Shown here: one piece after another, positions 1-10,100 of the stretch
How positions within the stretch are numbered: the first letter of the stretch is position 1
How the letters are laid out: every line of letters starts with the position of its first letter
NCBI GenBank assembly: GCA_963978545.1
Contig: OZ021730.1
Span: 14,639,796 to 14,703,795 of the forward strand
Direction of reading: 5' to 3'
DNA length: 64,000 nucleotides
DNA from: Linyphia triangularis
Lineage: Eukaryota > Arthropoda > Arachnida > Araneae > Linyphiidae
Made by a program: the position numbers and the translations under genes
Notes under the pieces: generated by a model
Told to the model about the DNA's origin: nothing
Database searches by the model: none
Seen by the model: only the letters and a program-made list of their open reading frames with translations

Positions 1-854
1 GTTTCAGTTTGTGTACTGCTGGTTTTCATTGCTACTTGAGTGGAAGATGAGTAGCTCTTCCCGGGCACCGGTGTTCGAGCTGTTACTTTTCGTCGCGCAT
101 CCGGGTATGAAATGTTATCCTTGAATTTTGTAGCTGTGATTTCTTTCTCCAATTTCCAGGTTGGGCATGTTCGAGAATAGGAAGGATGGTCCCCGTTACA
201 GTTAGCACATCTTTCTTCTGCACTGCAGTTTTCACTGTCATGACCCTCTTTTGCGCAGCGAGCACATTTAGGGGGACTTCGACATGTTAACTTGGAATGG
301 CCAAATTGTTGGCACTGGAAACATCGTAAGGGGTTAGGAATGTATGGGCGGATTGAACACCTTAAATAAGCGATCTTGATGTGTTGAGGTAGAATAGGCG
401 TCTCAAAGGTCAGGATGATGTGTTTGGTGTTCATTATCTCACCATCACGCCTCATAGTTATACGTGCCACCTTGCACACCTTCTGATCTCGAAGATTTTC
501 CAGTATTTCCGATTCCGAAACATGCAATAAATCTGGAGCCGAAATCATACCACGAGAGAAGTTTAAATTACCATGAGGAGAAACATTTACAGGCAAGTTT
601 GCAAGAGAAATCAATTTTAATAAAGAAGCAGCTTGCTTATCTGAAGAAACTTTAATAAGAAGATCTCCAGTACGCATTTTACTGATTGATTTAGCTTCAC
701 CAATAGAACCAGAAATACCTTTTTCTATTAAAAAGGGAGAAACATTGAAAAAGGAACCCTCAGATCTTTTCATTACGAAGAATCGAGCATTATTTAGAGA
801 TTGTAACAATGGTTGCTCCAATGAAGGAGAAGAAGTTGTAAAATTTGTTGCCAT
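1..854 (-). CDS. LINE ORF1 (gag-like, zinc knuckles), 3' part outside window
   Basis: Reading the minus strand from the ATG at 854 gives an open frame of at least 284 codons that runs off the left edge. After a basic N-terminal half come three zinc-knuckle type motifs in a row, with cores CFQCQQFGHSKLTC, CARCAKEGHDSENC and CANCNGDHPSYSRTC. This is the ORF1 nucleic-acid chaperone of an I/Jockey-type LINE, which coats element RNA. The close relatives at 37690-38266 and 56639-58012 share the same order. A 5' untranslated leader of the same element lies upstream (855-1487). The frame has no stop inside the window, so this copy may be young, but its downstream half cannot be seen. Confidence 0.8.
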   Translation of the reverse strand, partial: MATNFTTSSPSLEQPLLQSLNNARFFVMKRSEGSFFNVSPFLIEKGISGSIGEAKSISKMRTGDLLIKVSSDKQAASLLKLISLANLPVNVSPHGNLNFSRGMISAPDLLHVSESEILENLRDQKVCKVARITMRRDGEIMNTKHIILTFETPILPQHIKIAYLRCSIRPYIPNPLRCFQCQQFGHSKLTCRSPPKCARCAKEGHDSENCSAEERCANCNGDHPSYSRTCPTWKLEKEITATKFKDNISYPDARRKVTARTPVPGKSYSSSTQVAMKTSSTQTE

Positions 855-1487
855 GAGAGAAAAGGAAAAAATTCAGACTCTGGAGTCCCACCCACCATGG
901 AGTCCACAAAAGAAAGGGATAGAGGATGCCGGCAAGCACCAAAAACCAGAAAAAGGAACAAAAGGAGAACTAAACAAGCGCGCTCGGCTATTCACTACCA
1001 GGTTGTCCAGGGTCTATACGCAGGCAATTCGGCCCCGGTGAAGTCTCCACCCTTAACGAGATTCCCGGAAAACGGATCACTTGCTTGATCCCTAGCCGCC
1101 GACGAAGTCAAACGACCAGCCGATTGATGCACACGGGACCAATGTGCACCTCCCGTTTACCTGAAGCAAAGGCCGAAGTAGTGTGTTGGCACATTATGTC
1201 GTCCCTCAACTACCAGGATCCCCCTTTCCAGGGACACGGGTCTCCACGCACGGCAAACACGTGGGTGATTAAATGCCCGAGAGGAGCTGACAGCTACAGG
1301 GCGGCAAAAAGCTTCTCAAGGGGACCCCTCACCTCAGTAGAGGCAACCACAACGAAGGAGAAAAGAACTCAAAAGAAAAATACCAAACTTAAAAAGAGAA
1401 GATAACACAGAAGAAGGAAAAGATCACTGGGGTACCTCGGGGTTGTGAAGCCCGTGTTTACTTATAGAAAGTAAACCCCCTGAGGGG
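855..1487 (-). mobile_element. LINE 5' untranslated leader and 5' end
   Basis: Strongly similar to the leaders at 38270-38900 and 58015-58645. It ends (element 5' terminus) at a C/G-rich start, CCCCTCAGGGGG on the minus strand, which also marks the other full 5' ends in the window. The open frames on the + strand here (745-1405) recur in every copy of the leader and are probably not coding. Confidence 0.75.
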
Positions 1488-1559
1488 AGCTCTGGTTTGA
1501 AGTATCGGGCAAGAATATTCCGAATACAAACCGTTGGCAGCTCTAACCTTCTTCCACAA
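1488..1559. other. short unassigned spacer between LINE fragments
   Basis: About 70 bases with no similarity to the neighbouring LINE pieces that I can see. It may be a remnant of the pre-insertion site. Confidence 0.4.
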
Positions 1560-2616
1560 CTAATTACTTAATGTTTTAGACGTAATTGAAGAGACATAAC
1601 TTATCCAAGAATCCTTCTGACTTTGACGTCTAACTCTACGAGCAAATGCCTTAGCCTTTTTAAAGGCGATAAGGTTTCCTGTAGTTGGGTATCTGCGGAA
1701 GATACCCCATAGCTTCTTTTGTTTCTTGTATGCAGACGGACAGTCTGCATTCCAGTATGGTTTACAGTGCCGCAGTGTTCTAGGTGATGTCTTAGGAATG
1801 GAGGAGTCAGCAGCATTTAAAATTGCTTCAGTGACATTTTGGACAGCAGTATCAACATCCTCACTGTCCACCATTGTTCCTGATATAACAGCCAACTCAG
1901 TAAATTTGTCCAAATTCGCCCTGTGGTATTTTGTAAGTAGGTAGACGGTTGGTCACGCTACTACTACCTGCATGCGAAATGAGGACAGGGAAGTGATCAC
2001 TGTTGTGTAGATCACTTCCAACAGCAAAATTCAAATATAGAAAAAGTATAGGGGAACAAATGGCTAAGTCAAGTGAATGGAATGTTCGAGTGGGTTCATG
2101 AAAATAGGTTTTCTCCTCATTATTCAGGAGACAGAGACAGTGATCAGAAAGCAACTTTTCCACCTGTCTCCCATGAGGGTTCGTATTAGCATTACCCCAC
2201 ATAGTACTGTAAACATTACAGTCACCGAGCAGTAAAAATGGTACTGAAAGCTGATCAATAAGGTCATTCAACTCCTCTTGGCGGATGATAGCATGTGGCG
2301 GTAGGTATAGGCAACAGACTGTGAGAAGGGACTGTAAATGAAGTCTCGCATCCACAGCCTGTAGAGATGTGCGCAGTGTGAGTACAGTGCTGGGGTAATC
2401 ATGAGAGATAAAAAGGCAAACTCCTCCAGACACTGTATTACTACGGGTAACATCTTTTCTAATGCAACTATACCCACGGATCTTAGATATACAAGAATCC
2501 TTCAAGATGGTTTCTTGAAGTGCCAAACATGCTGGATGATAATGTGAAATGATGTTCTTCGCATCATCCTTCCTAGACCTAAAACCGCGACAGTTCCAAG
2601 AAACAAAAGAAGCCAT
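1560..2616 (-). pseudogene. LINE ORF2 fragment: APE-type endonuclease, frameshifted
   Basis: From the ATG at 2616 the frame encodes an exonuclease-endonuclease-phosphatase domain: SWNCRGF near the start, the catalytic glutamate in LALQET, GDCNVYSTMWG with the D/N pair, and SDHFP near its end. This domain nicks target DNA for reverse transcription. The frame is lost near 1900-1925 and resumes in another frame as far as 1560, where it stops before the RT. The endonuclease is only moderately similar to the intact one at 52953-56630, so it comes from a second subfamily. The ORF1 stop and the ORF2 start overlap as TAATG, suggesting reinitiation coupling. Confidence 0.75.
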
Positions 2617-3138
2617 TAATTATTAAAAGAAAATTTTAAAGGGGGGTCGGGATCTTCAGTGATATCTACATCCTCATCAGATGGGTGAAGCCTCACCACA
2701 TCCGCATCTTTAAAAGATCGAAGGAGGGTGAAAGGATTAGAGGGTTTCTCTCGAGAAGGTCCCCCTTTAGCCGATTTAAGTTTCAAAGTCTGTAAAGTCT
2801 CTGATTTTGCCAGAGATTTCTTTAAAATCGTTGGTCGTTTTACAACCTCAGTAGATGATCGTTGAGGTATTTGAACAAGAGAAGATACTGGAGAATCTGT
2901 TTGTGTGCTTTTGCTGCTGAATGTTTTTTTCAAAACATCAGCATAAGCAACACCAACACGTGGAGTCTTCAATTCAACAATTTTTTTAGCATCGAAATAC
3001 GACTTATTTTGGTTTACTCGTACTGTCTGTATTTCTTTTTCTTTTACCCACTGTGGACATGATCGAGAGTATGACGGATGTGTGCCATCACAATTGACAC
3101 ACTTCTCGGGTGCTTTGCAGTTAGCACAACCTTCCAAC
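2616..3138 (-). pseudogene. LINE ORF1 C-terminal fragment
   Basis: An open minus-strand frame that begins inside the zinc knuckles (CANCKAPEKCVNC, then a GTHPSYSRSCPQW motif) and continues through a low-complexity Ser/Lys tail to a TAA overlapping the ORF2 ATG. The N-terminal two thirds are missing. The sequence breaks at about 3138, where a plus-strand RT fragment begins. It belongs to the same subfamily as the endonuclease piece next to it. Confidence 0.7.
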
Positions 3139-4208
3139 ACTCGCGGCTCGGCTGTTGGTTACGACGAAATTCATTATAGTATGCTTAAACATCTCCACCC
3201 TCTCCAACTCAAGTTCATTCTCAAGCTGTATAATAAGATCTGGCGGGAAAATAAATTTCCGTCGGCATGGCAACGTGCTCTTGTAATTCCAATAGTCAAG
3301 CCGGGTAAAGACGCTAAGAGTCCTTCGAGCTACAGACCCATCGCATTGACTAGTTGTTTAATTTATGCAAGTTGTTAGAAAAATTAGTCAATGCTCGTCT
3401 GCTTTTTTATTTGGAACAAAACAATTGTCTCTCTCGGTTTCAAAGTGGTTTCCGTCGTGGGCGAAGTACACTTGACAACCTGCTCCTCCTTGAAACAGCC
3501 ATTCGGGAGGCATTCGTCAAGCGGAACCATTTGGTGTCTGTATTTTTCGACATGGAGAAAGCCTATGACCGTACTTGGAGATATGGTATCCTCAGAGACT
3601 TACATAATTTAGGTCTCAGAGGAAATTTACCACTCTTTATTGAGAATTTCTTTCTCGGAGAGTTTTCCAAGTACGAGTCAACTCTGTCTTATCCGATGAA
3701 TATATACAGGAGCAAGGCGTTCCCCAGGGAAGTGTATTGAGTTGCGCACTATTTATCATTAAGGTCAACGACATTATGACCTGCCTACCACCTGCAGTGT
3801 CTGGTTCGCTTTTTGTCGACGACTTTCAGATATCGTGCGCCTCAGTAAATATGTCTCTTATTAAAAGACAAATCCAACTCGCCATCAGGAGAATTTCAGA
3901 CTGGGCCAACCATAATGGATTTACATTTAATGCCCAAAAGACCGTGGCCGTGCACTTTTGCAGGAAACGTGGGCTTCATAACGACCCCGATCTTTACTTA
4001 AATAGGGACCAGATACCTATTGTATCTGAAACTAAATTCCTTGGAGTCATTTTCGATTCAAAGCTCACCTTCCTGCCTCACATAAAACATCTGAGACTAA
4101 AGTGCACTAAAGCTCTGAATCTCCTGAAAGTGCTTTCTAACACTTCCTGGGGTGCTGATACCACCTCCATGTTGAAAATATACAGATGCCTTATTCGTTC
4201 CAAACTTG
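3139..4208 (+). pseudogene. LINE reverse transcriptase fragment, two frameshifts
   Basis: Three overlapping frames on the + strand encode consecutive pieces of the LINE RT: an entry block (GSAVGYDEIHYSMLKHL, PSSYRPIALTSC), a central block (QSGFRRGRSTLDN, FFDMEKAYDRTW) and a palm block with FVDDF. Frame changes fall near 3355-3365 and near 3700-3740. The sequence is close to the intact RT at 52953-56630. It stops at 4208, exactly where a different LINE 5' end begins, so a second element inserted here or a deletion joined the two. Confidence 0.8.
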
Positions 4209-5073
4209 ACCCCTCGGGGGCTCACTTCTTGTGAGTACGGGCTTGGCGAACCCGAGGTACCCTAGCTGGGCCTAGCATTTTCTTTTCTTTCCTTTTTCTG
4301 TTAGGCCCTACCGTATGTACTGTTTTGTTACTTTTGGTTTGATTCTATATTTTATCATACCTTTTTCGTTTTTGGGTTTTCTCTTTTGGGTTTCATTTTA
4401 TCTTACATTTTGGGGTTTAGTTTATAATACTTATGTTTGTGGATTTATTTATATGATTTTCTGTTGGATTGTACCAACCCACGTGTTTGCCGTGCGTGGC
4501 GTCCCGTAAGGGGGAGAATGGGATCCTGGGGTTACCTTGCGTAGGATTCACATGGTTGGGTCCTCGCATGCGTGCCCTTTGGCCCAGGATTCACTGTAGA
4601 CGGGTGGCAGGAGGTAGCCCCCTTCTGTCAATCGGCTGGTAGTGCAAATTCCATCTTCATTGCCCAGGGTTAGCATTGCGGTTAGGGTTGCCCTGCGGAT
4701 CAACAACTCGAAGCCGTAATGCTATATCTCGATGCTATCCCTGAGACCCCAAGGGTCTCCCCTTGTTGGGCTCTGTGATGGGTGGGGACGCATCGGGATG
4801 AACACCATAAAATTAAATATGGAAAATTTAAATTCTTCAGGCACTGGTGAAGCCTTGATTCACCAAAAAAAAACCACCTCTACCACCAAAACATCAAAAC
4901 GACCATCTGATCTACCACCTGACAACCAAACAACTAATAAAAGAATCTCCGCTAACCTTCCTACCTTTTATATCATCCAGTCCACAGACCCATCCTTTAA
5001 AACAAAATCACCGTTTTTTATCGAAAAAGCTGTAAAAGGAGCAATTGGCGAGGCAAAATCTATCAAAAGACTA
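4209..5073 (+). mobile_element. LINE 5' leader and start of ORF1, interrupted
   Basis: The 5' end (CCCCTCGGGGGCTCAC) parallels the CCCTCAGGGGG ends of the other LINEs but belongs to a separate subfamily. A T-rich leader runs to about 4800. ORF1 starts at the ATG at 4819 and shows the conserved block SPFFIEKAVKGAIGEAKSIK. It is interrupted at 5073 by a 5'-truncated LINE and resumes at 5260. Only about 30 more bases of ORF1 (SGDLLIQT) follow before the tandem array begins at 5293. Confidence 0.7.
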
Positions 5074-5245
5074 ATCTTTTTAAGTTCTTACAAGAAATTG
5101 GATTTTACTACCTCATTTAATGTATTAATTGAAATGTTTTCATAATCATTTTTTTAAATAACGTTTATTATTAATGCTTTTATGGTTTCGGCGCAGTATA
5201 GCCTAGAAGTTGCTCTTGCGCCAGTAAACCCAAAACCAAACCAAA
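5074..5245 (+). mobile_element. 5'-truncated LINE insertion (3' end only)
   Basis: It contains the last codons of a LINE ORF2 and the conserved 3' tail (GGTTTCGGCGCAGTATAGCC, TTGCGCCAG, then CCAAACCAAA-type repeats). It is flanked on both sides by the 14-base direct repeat CTATCAAAAGACTA (5060-5073 and 5246-5259), a classic target-site duplication. It splits the ORF1 of the element at 4209. Confidence 0.85.
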
Positions 5246-5292
5246 CTATCAAAAGACTAAGATCGGGAGATCTGCTAATCCAAACAGCAACT

Positions 5293-5556
5293 CCTAGCTG
5301 TCTCAGAGTTTCACAGCCATCCAAAAATTTTCCAGGTTGGGTCTGGCTGATTTTCCAAATCCGATATCCTAGTTAAAAATGGCACTGATTCCAGACTTCC
5401 CAGATTTCACACCAGCAAAAAAATTTCCAGGTTGGGTTTCACAGAATACTTGAGCGAAAAATGTCTGAGGAAAATTTTTCTTGTACGATAGAATTTCTTC
5501 CAGAGGGAATGAATTATCCATTACATTACATGGAAATTGGATGTGACCGTGAAAAA
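5293..5556 (+). repeat. left-edge remnant of cassette C of the tandem array
   Basis: This is nearly identical to 14725-14985 and 25069-25330, the gene-free side of the C cassette. The C gene and its promoter side are absent: at about 5556 the sequence jumps to the A/T palindrome that precedes gene A. It is therefore an internally deleted cassette at the array edge. Confidence 0.75.
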
Positions 5557-5811
5557 AAAGACCGGGGAAAAAAAAAAAAAAAAAAAAAAATTTTTTTTTT
5601 TTTCATAGTCCTAGCCGTCTCAGAGTTTCGGCTGGAAAATTTTTCCCAGACTGGCTTTCATGAAAATGTTTTTTCGTGGTGTCCCATTGACTTAACATTA
5701 CCATTGCTTTAACATGGTCAGAATTTCTGTGTTTCGGATTTTCAACACACCGGGTTTTAAAATACGGCATCAGTTCTGAACAGACAACGCTGGTAAACCA
5801 ACGCAGGCAAA

Positions 5812-5878
5812 CCAACGTTGGGTTTTCAGTCCAACGTTGGGATTTCAGTCCAATGTTGGAATTTCAGTCCAATGTTGG
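5812..5878 (+). promoter_or_regulatory. four 19-base-spaced CCAANNTTGG palindromes upstream of gene A
   Basis: CCAACGTTGG at 5812 and 5831 and CCAATGTTGG at 5850 and 5869, joined by a TTTCAGT-type linker, so the period is exactly 19 bases. The TATA box lies 78 bases further on. The same blocks are at 16175-16241 and 26519-26585. This looks like a cluster of operator or activator sites. The binding protein is unknown. Confidence 0.6.
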
Positions 5879-5955
5879 AAATGTTGATAGCCTTGGACCA
5901 CACCGGTTTTGATACCGCCAGCTGATCAGATAACGCTACATCCGTTGCTATTCGC

Positions 5956-5962
5956 TATAAAA
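5956..5962 (+). promoter_or_regulatory. TATA box of gene A, copy 1
   Basis: TATAAAA in the context CGCTATAAAAGGAGTGGG, 55 bases before the ATG at 6018. A start site about 30 bases on would give a very short leader. Confidence 0.75.
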
Positions 5963-6017
5963 GGAGTGGGACACTTTGAACTACAGACACTTGCTGACTT
6001 GACATCAGACGAACAAC

Positions 6018-6518
6018 ATGTCTTGCGATTTTGTTTGCCATGCAGAATTCTTTTATTACGGGGGCCGATTGCAGCCCCGAAAGATTTTTTTTGCAAGTGT
6101 CCACGACAACAATGACGTGCTCACCGTCAAGGTAAGGGATGATTCCCTTACCGCCTTCTCCTATGAAGACATACTGAAGAACCTGGACTTGCCGACGAAC
6201 CCCTTTGAATCAACCAAAGAAACAGATGGCCTCAGGGAGATGGAGCTATCCAAGCTGTCATCGTACCTTGGGAAGGATCTCATGCTGGATCTCAATCCCA
6301 GTGGCTGGAATTCCAGCCTGGGAACCCTAGACTCTGCAAACTACTACTTTTTGAAAGAACTTTTGCCCAACGACCTGCTATTACTACCTGTCAATCTGCT
6401 AGAAGAGCAGGTGGACCTATTAACTGAAAGACCAAACGGACTTGATATCTGCCATGCTGCTGCCGATAAATTGTATCAAAAGCGGCAGTCTGGTGATAAT
6501 CCCTATTGGGATGTGTAA
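6018..6518 (+). CDS. orphan protein A, copy 1 (166 aa)
   Basis: The function is unknown and I do not recognise the family. The ATG at 6018 is the first after the predicted start site and opens a 166-aa acidic protein without introns, membrane segments or an obvious signal peptide. The N-terminal third (CHAEFF, QPRKIFFASVHD, VKVRDDSLTAFSYEDI) looks like a compact alpha/beta fold. The C-terminal half is helical and ends in PNGLDICHAAADKLY and a terminal YWDV. Five homologues occur in this window (copies at 16381 and 26725, plus diverged versions at 33427 and 39232). Invariant blocks are AEF, PRKI, VHD/VYD, VK, DSLT-F-Y, GWP/GWN, LDSA-YY/YF, EQ/EK-VDLLT and QPNGL/RPNGL. Conservation across diverged copies argues for selection on the protein. 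A tight promoter, an AATAAA (6530-6535) and a hairpin surround it, as in a viral early gene. Confidence 0.8.
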   Translation: MSCDFVCHAEFFYYGGRLQPRKIFFASVHDNNDVLTVKVRDDSLTAFSYEDILKNLDLPTNPFESTKETDGLREMELSKLSSYLGKDLMLDLNPSGWNSSLGTLDSANYYFLKELLPNDLLLLPVNLLEEQVDLLTERPNGLDICHAAADKLYQKRQSGDNPYWDV

Positions 6519-6529
6519 TGAATCATGTC

Positions 6530-6535
6530 AATAAA
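6530..6535 (+). terminator. polyadenylation signal of gene A, copy 1
   Basis: AATAAA 12 bases after the stop codon. It is conserved in the other A genes (near 16893, 27237, 33940 and 39740). Confidence 0.6.
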
Positions 6536-6576
6536 TATCTTGTTTTTGCTTTTAAAAAGGTGTCTGTGTTTCTTGT

Positions 6577-6627
6577 ACCAAAAAAATGGGAGAGAGCCCT
6601 GGGTGGCTCTCTCCCATTTTTTTGGGT
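6577..6627. terminator. perfect hairpin after gene A, copy 1
   Basis: Arms of about 22 bases, ACCAAAAAAATGGGAGAGAG and its complement ending in TTTTTTTGGGT, around a 6-base loop. It sits about 60 bases after the A stop, just past AATAAA. Eight copies of this hairpin occur in the window, each behind an A or a RING gene. Confidence 0.8.
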
Positions 6628-6969
6628 CGAGTTACTTGCCAACCTTGGTATTGTAAAAGTATGCAAACTCCAAGTATCTGGCCAAGCTTGAATAGCGGCA
6701 CTCATGAGGGTTCCAAACTTGTACACGCCAGCCAAGTTTGAATGGTGGCACTCATGATGGTTCACAACAAATGAAATGTTTCCAAGCTTGCCACCAAGCC
6801 AGACACGATTACAAACTTGGCGCAAGACGTCTTTGACACCCATTGTAAGACCCGCTATGTTAAAGCAATGGTAATGTTAATTCAATGGGAAACCCACAAA
6901 ACAAAATTTCATGAAAGCCAGTCTGGGAAAAAAATTTCCTGCCGAAACTCTGAGACGGCTAGGACTATG

Positions 6970-7002
6970 GAAAAAAAAAAAAAAAAAAAAAAAAAAAACC
7001 AT
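6970..7002. repeat. A-run junction between cassette A and the Helentron
   Basis: About 28 A residues directly follow the right end of cassette A (CTAGGACTATGG). The matching T-run half is missing because the Helentron 3' end lies here. Confidence 0.7.
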
Positions 7003-7005
7003 GAA

Positions 7006-7024
7006 ATCGGCGACGGGCGCCGAT
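7006..7024 (-). other. Helentron 3'-terminal hairpin, copy 1
   Basis: ATCGGCG, a 5-base loop, then CGCCGAT, immediately before the 3' end on the minus strand. It is present only at this end, as expected for a Helitron-class replication terminator. Confidence 0.65.
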
Positions 7025-7033
7025 GTACAGTTT

Positions 7034-7061
7034 ACCCTGGGCCTTAAGCCCAAGGGTATTG
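7034..7061. repeat. Helentron subterminal inverted repeat, 3' side, copy 1
   Basis: Twenty-eight bases that match 12759-12786 perfectly in inverse orientation, with the internal palindrome GGGCCTTAAGCCC. Several GGCGTTTCAG-like short repeats follow at 7080-7190. Confidence 0.8.
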
Positions 7062-7196
7062 TTTTTTTTTGTTTTTAACGTATCATTCGTTTCAGGAGCG
7101 TATCGGAAATTTTGGGGGCGTTTCAGAATTTTTGGGGCGTATTGGAATTTTTTTGGCGTTTCAGAAAATTTGGGACGTTTCAGATGTTTTTTTTTA

Positions 7197-10100
7197 TCAC
7201 AGTCTACCGTATATAGGGTTGTGATAGCTAAACAGGCTTGCATAGTTGCCGCAACACGTCAAGTCATTTGTGGCAAATACAGCATCAATGGACGTTCTGC
7301 CCCTGGTGGTCCAGTGCTGTGGGTTGGTTTTGAGTTCCAACCCGTACACTTGCTTGAGAATTTCACAAAACCTTTTGCCGTCTTTGGCGTTCATATTGAT
7401 GTTGAAATCACCTGCCAGAATGGACGTGTACTCTTGACCATCCAATGCCAGTTTCAATGCATTTATTATGTCCTCTGAACTGGTTCCCGGCTTGGCATAC
7501 AACACGGCCAAGCGGATTTTCTTTTCAAGGTGCAAAACTGCCACATGAATACCCTTTTCATAATCTGGATACGCTTGTCTTTCCACAATGGTAATATGGC
7601 TCTTGGCGTAAATGGCCACGCCACTTTTCTGTCGGGTCTTGCTAGGGCTGGAAAGTGTTTCCACACCCAATTGGAAATTGGGAAAATTGTAACTTTCCCC
7701 CATGATGGACCACGTTTCCGCAAACAACATAAAGTCACTTGCCATAAAGCTTGCGTCAGCTGCAATATCTGGATGGTGGGCATGTAAGGACTGCACGTTG
7801 TGGTACATGAATTGGTAACCACTGTGTTCCTTGTGCAAAAAGGCAAACATGGGCTCTGGCGCAATGGATTCCAAACGCTTCAACTCGGTGGCCATGGGGT
7901 CATTCAATTTCACCGATGGCTTGTTGTACTCACCCAAAATGTACAGCCCATTTGCCTTGGTGACTCGTGAAAATGCCACATATTGTAAACTCTGAGTCAT
8001 GCTCTTCTTCATGCCGACACCCACGCAGTCAAACGTGCATCCTTGTGACTTGTGAATGGTCATGCTTTCAGCCACAATGATGGGAAATTGCTTTCTGCTG
8101 ATACTTATGGCCTTGTTTTTGGTTTCATAAATCTTTTTCATTTGACGGTTGATGGGGGTCCACCGGTGGTCAATTTTGTTCTCAATCATGTATCGGTGCA
8201 CGGCAGAACGGGCTTCAAACCCCACTTTTGTGCTTTCCGTAAATTCCAACCAAATACGTTTAATTCCCAGTGCATCGGATTTTTTCATCTTGCACGTTTC
8301 AATATGGCGTAAAATACCCACAGATCCGTTCACCAACTTGTCACTGGTATTTAAATTGTACGTCAGCATGTACTTGGCACCCAATTTCAGTGGTATTTCA
8401 TAACTCAAATTGCCGGTGGCGTTGCGTGGCAAGGTTTTGGCAGAGTTCAAGCACTTTCGCTTGGCTTTGATGGTTCCCACGCCAGTCACACTGTCAATGG
8501 CTCAACATTGGATTAATTCCGTGGGAATGGCATTCAGGCGCTTAGCGTTGGCCTCGTCCACTTCCTTATTGGAATGGAACAGCAATGTGGCTCTTTCTGG
8601 CACGTCTTCCCATGCAACTTGCTTCGTTTTCAAGAATGCCACTTCCTCATCCGTCATTTGTCCAGAAGCCATGTTGTTCAGCAAGTTGGCGTACGGTTGG
8701 TCATCTTTTTGTCGCATGATTTCATTCAGCTTGAAAGGTACGGTTCTGTGCCATAACGTTTCACTTAAGGCAGCCATGCCAGCACTGGTTGGTATTTTGT
8801 AAATGGCGGAATCCTTCACCGGTGGTAATTGACGCATGTCCCCAAATTTCATACAATGCAGACCCCCAAACGGCTTGTCAATACCTTTTATTTCACGTAA
8901 GCGTTGGTCAATATTTTTATACATGTTGGATCCAACCATGGATATTTCATCAATGATGATGACTCTGACGTATTGGAATTTGCATGCATATTCCGCCAGA
9001 GCACTTGGACTGAAGGGTTTGCAATCCCCACCCGTCAGGGGCAATCCCAATGCTGAATGTATGGTTTCGCCGCCAATATTGGATGCCGCTTTACCAGTGG
9101 GGGCCAGCAGTCGAACTGTTGGGAGTGTGGGATCTTGATCCGGCGTTTCAAACTCACGCACCATCATTTGGTGTAGTATTCTGATCAGAAAGGATTTGCC
9201 GGTTCCAGCCGCACCTTGTACAAATATATCCACCTGCTCATCCGTTCTGGTAAGTTTTTCCATCATGTTCAACACAATGTCCCGTTGCGTGGTGTTTAGA
9301 TTGATTGTCAAGGCTTTGTATTCTGCATCGGAACATTTTTCTGGCGGCTTGAAGACGGCAAAGTCTTTTCCATGGGCGGCATTCATGTCCACCTGAATGT
9401 CCACTTTCATTTCGTCCTCATCAAAATCCAATTCATTTTCCATCCTGGCATCGTGTGGCTCTGATTTTTCCTCATCTTCTTGGCACACCAGCTTGTTAAT
9501 TTCCAGATCAATGTCAAACTCATCGCTGAAGACAAATTGCTTACGAATGGGCTTGATCAGGTCCACTTTGGATTCGTACAATGATTTGAATGGATGGCTC
9601 AATATTTCTTGTTGTTCATTGCGCCAATGGGTAAAAAGCATGACCTGCTCACGATAAAACTGGTCTAGGTCTTCATTTTCCCTGTATTTTCGGAATTGGA
9701 TGACTTTGGGCTTCTTGCGTTTTCGCAAAAATCCCTTTCCATTTTTTAGGGCATCTCCAGTGCGTGATACATCCGTATAGGCTGCAAATTCAGCCAGACT
9801 CATGGTTTCATACACGTCGGGACGAAAGATGTACCGATCCAAGAGATTTTGTTCAAAAATTTCTGTGGAATTTGGGTCCAATTCCCGCAATTTTTTCTGG
9901 GATTTGATCATGCGACTCCTCTCTTCCAAAGGAAATGTGGGAATAAATACAGTGTCTTCTGACAAGTGGCTCATGGGCAGTTCCAGTAACGACTATGCAG
10001 CTTCTTGCGCAGAAATTTCCACCGCATTCAAGAATGTATTGGATACTGATTTCAAAAGGCTTTTCAAGCTGGTATTTCCCGACTTGGTGGCTTCCACACA

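Larger units (their letters stand above)
5604..6969 (+). mobile_element. TIR-bounded cassette carrying gene A, copy 1
   Basis: The left 114 bases (5604-5717) and the right 115 bases (6855-6969) are inverted repeats of each other, with a modest number of mismatches by eye. The outer 20 bases read CATAGTCCTAGCCGTCTCAG. Both ends abut homopolymer A/T runs. Inside are a promoter, gene A, a polyadenylation signal and a hairpin. The same structure is at 15967-17332 and 26311-27676. Confidence 0.75.

Noticed and set aside
745..1405. Small basic proteins on the + strand (98-106 aa)
   Set aside because: They are antisense to the LINE leader and recur at 38401 and 58147 with shifting ends.
4315..4509. 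64-aa hydrophobic protein
   Set aside because: Lies in the T-rich LINE leader. The hydrophobicity comes from base composition, with no start context or relatives.
5461..5712. 83-aa frame through an A-run/T-run junction
   Set aside because: It translates the homopolymers into Lys and Phe runs. It is not a gene.
8502..8504. Selenocysteine codon
   Set aside because: There is no downstream stem that I can identify as a SECIS element, and a Cys neighbour alone is not evidence. Readthrough or plain mutation is simpler.
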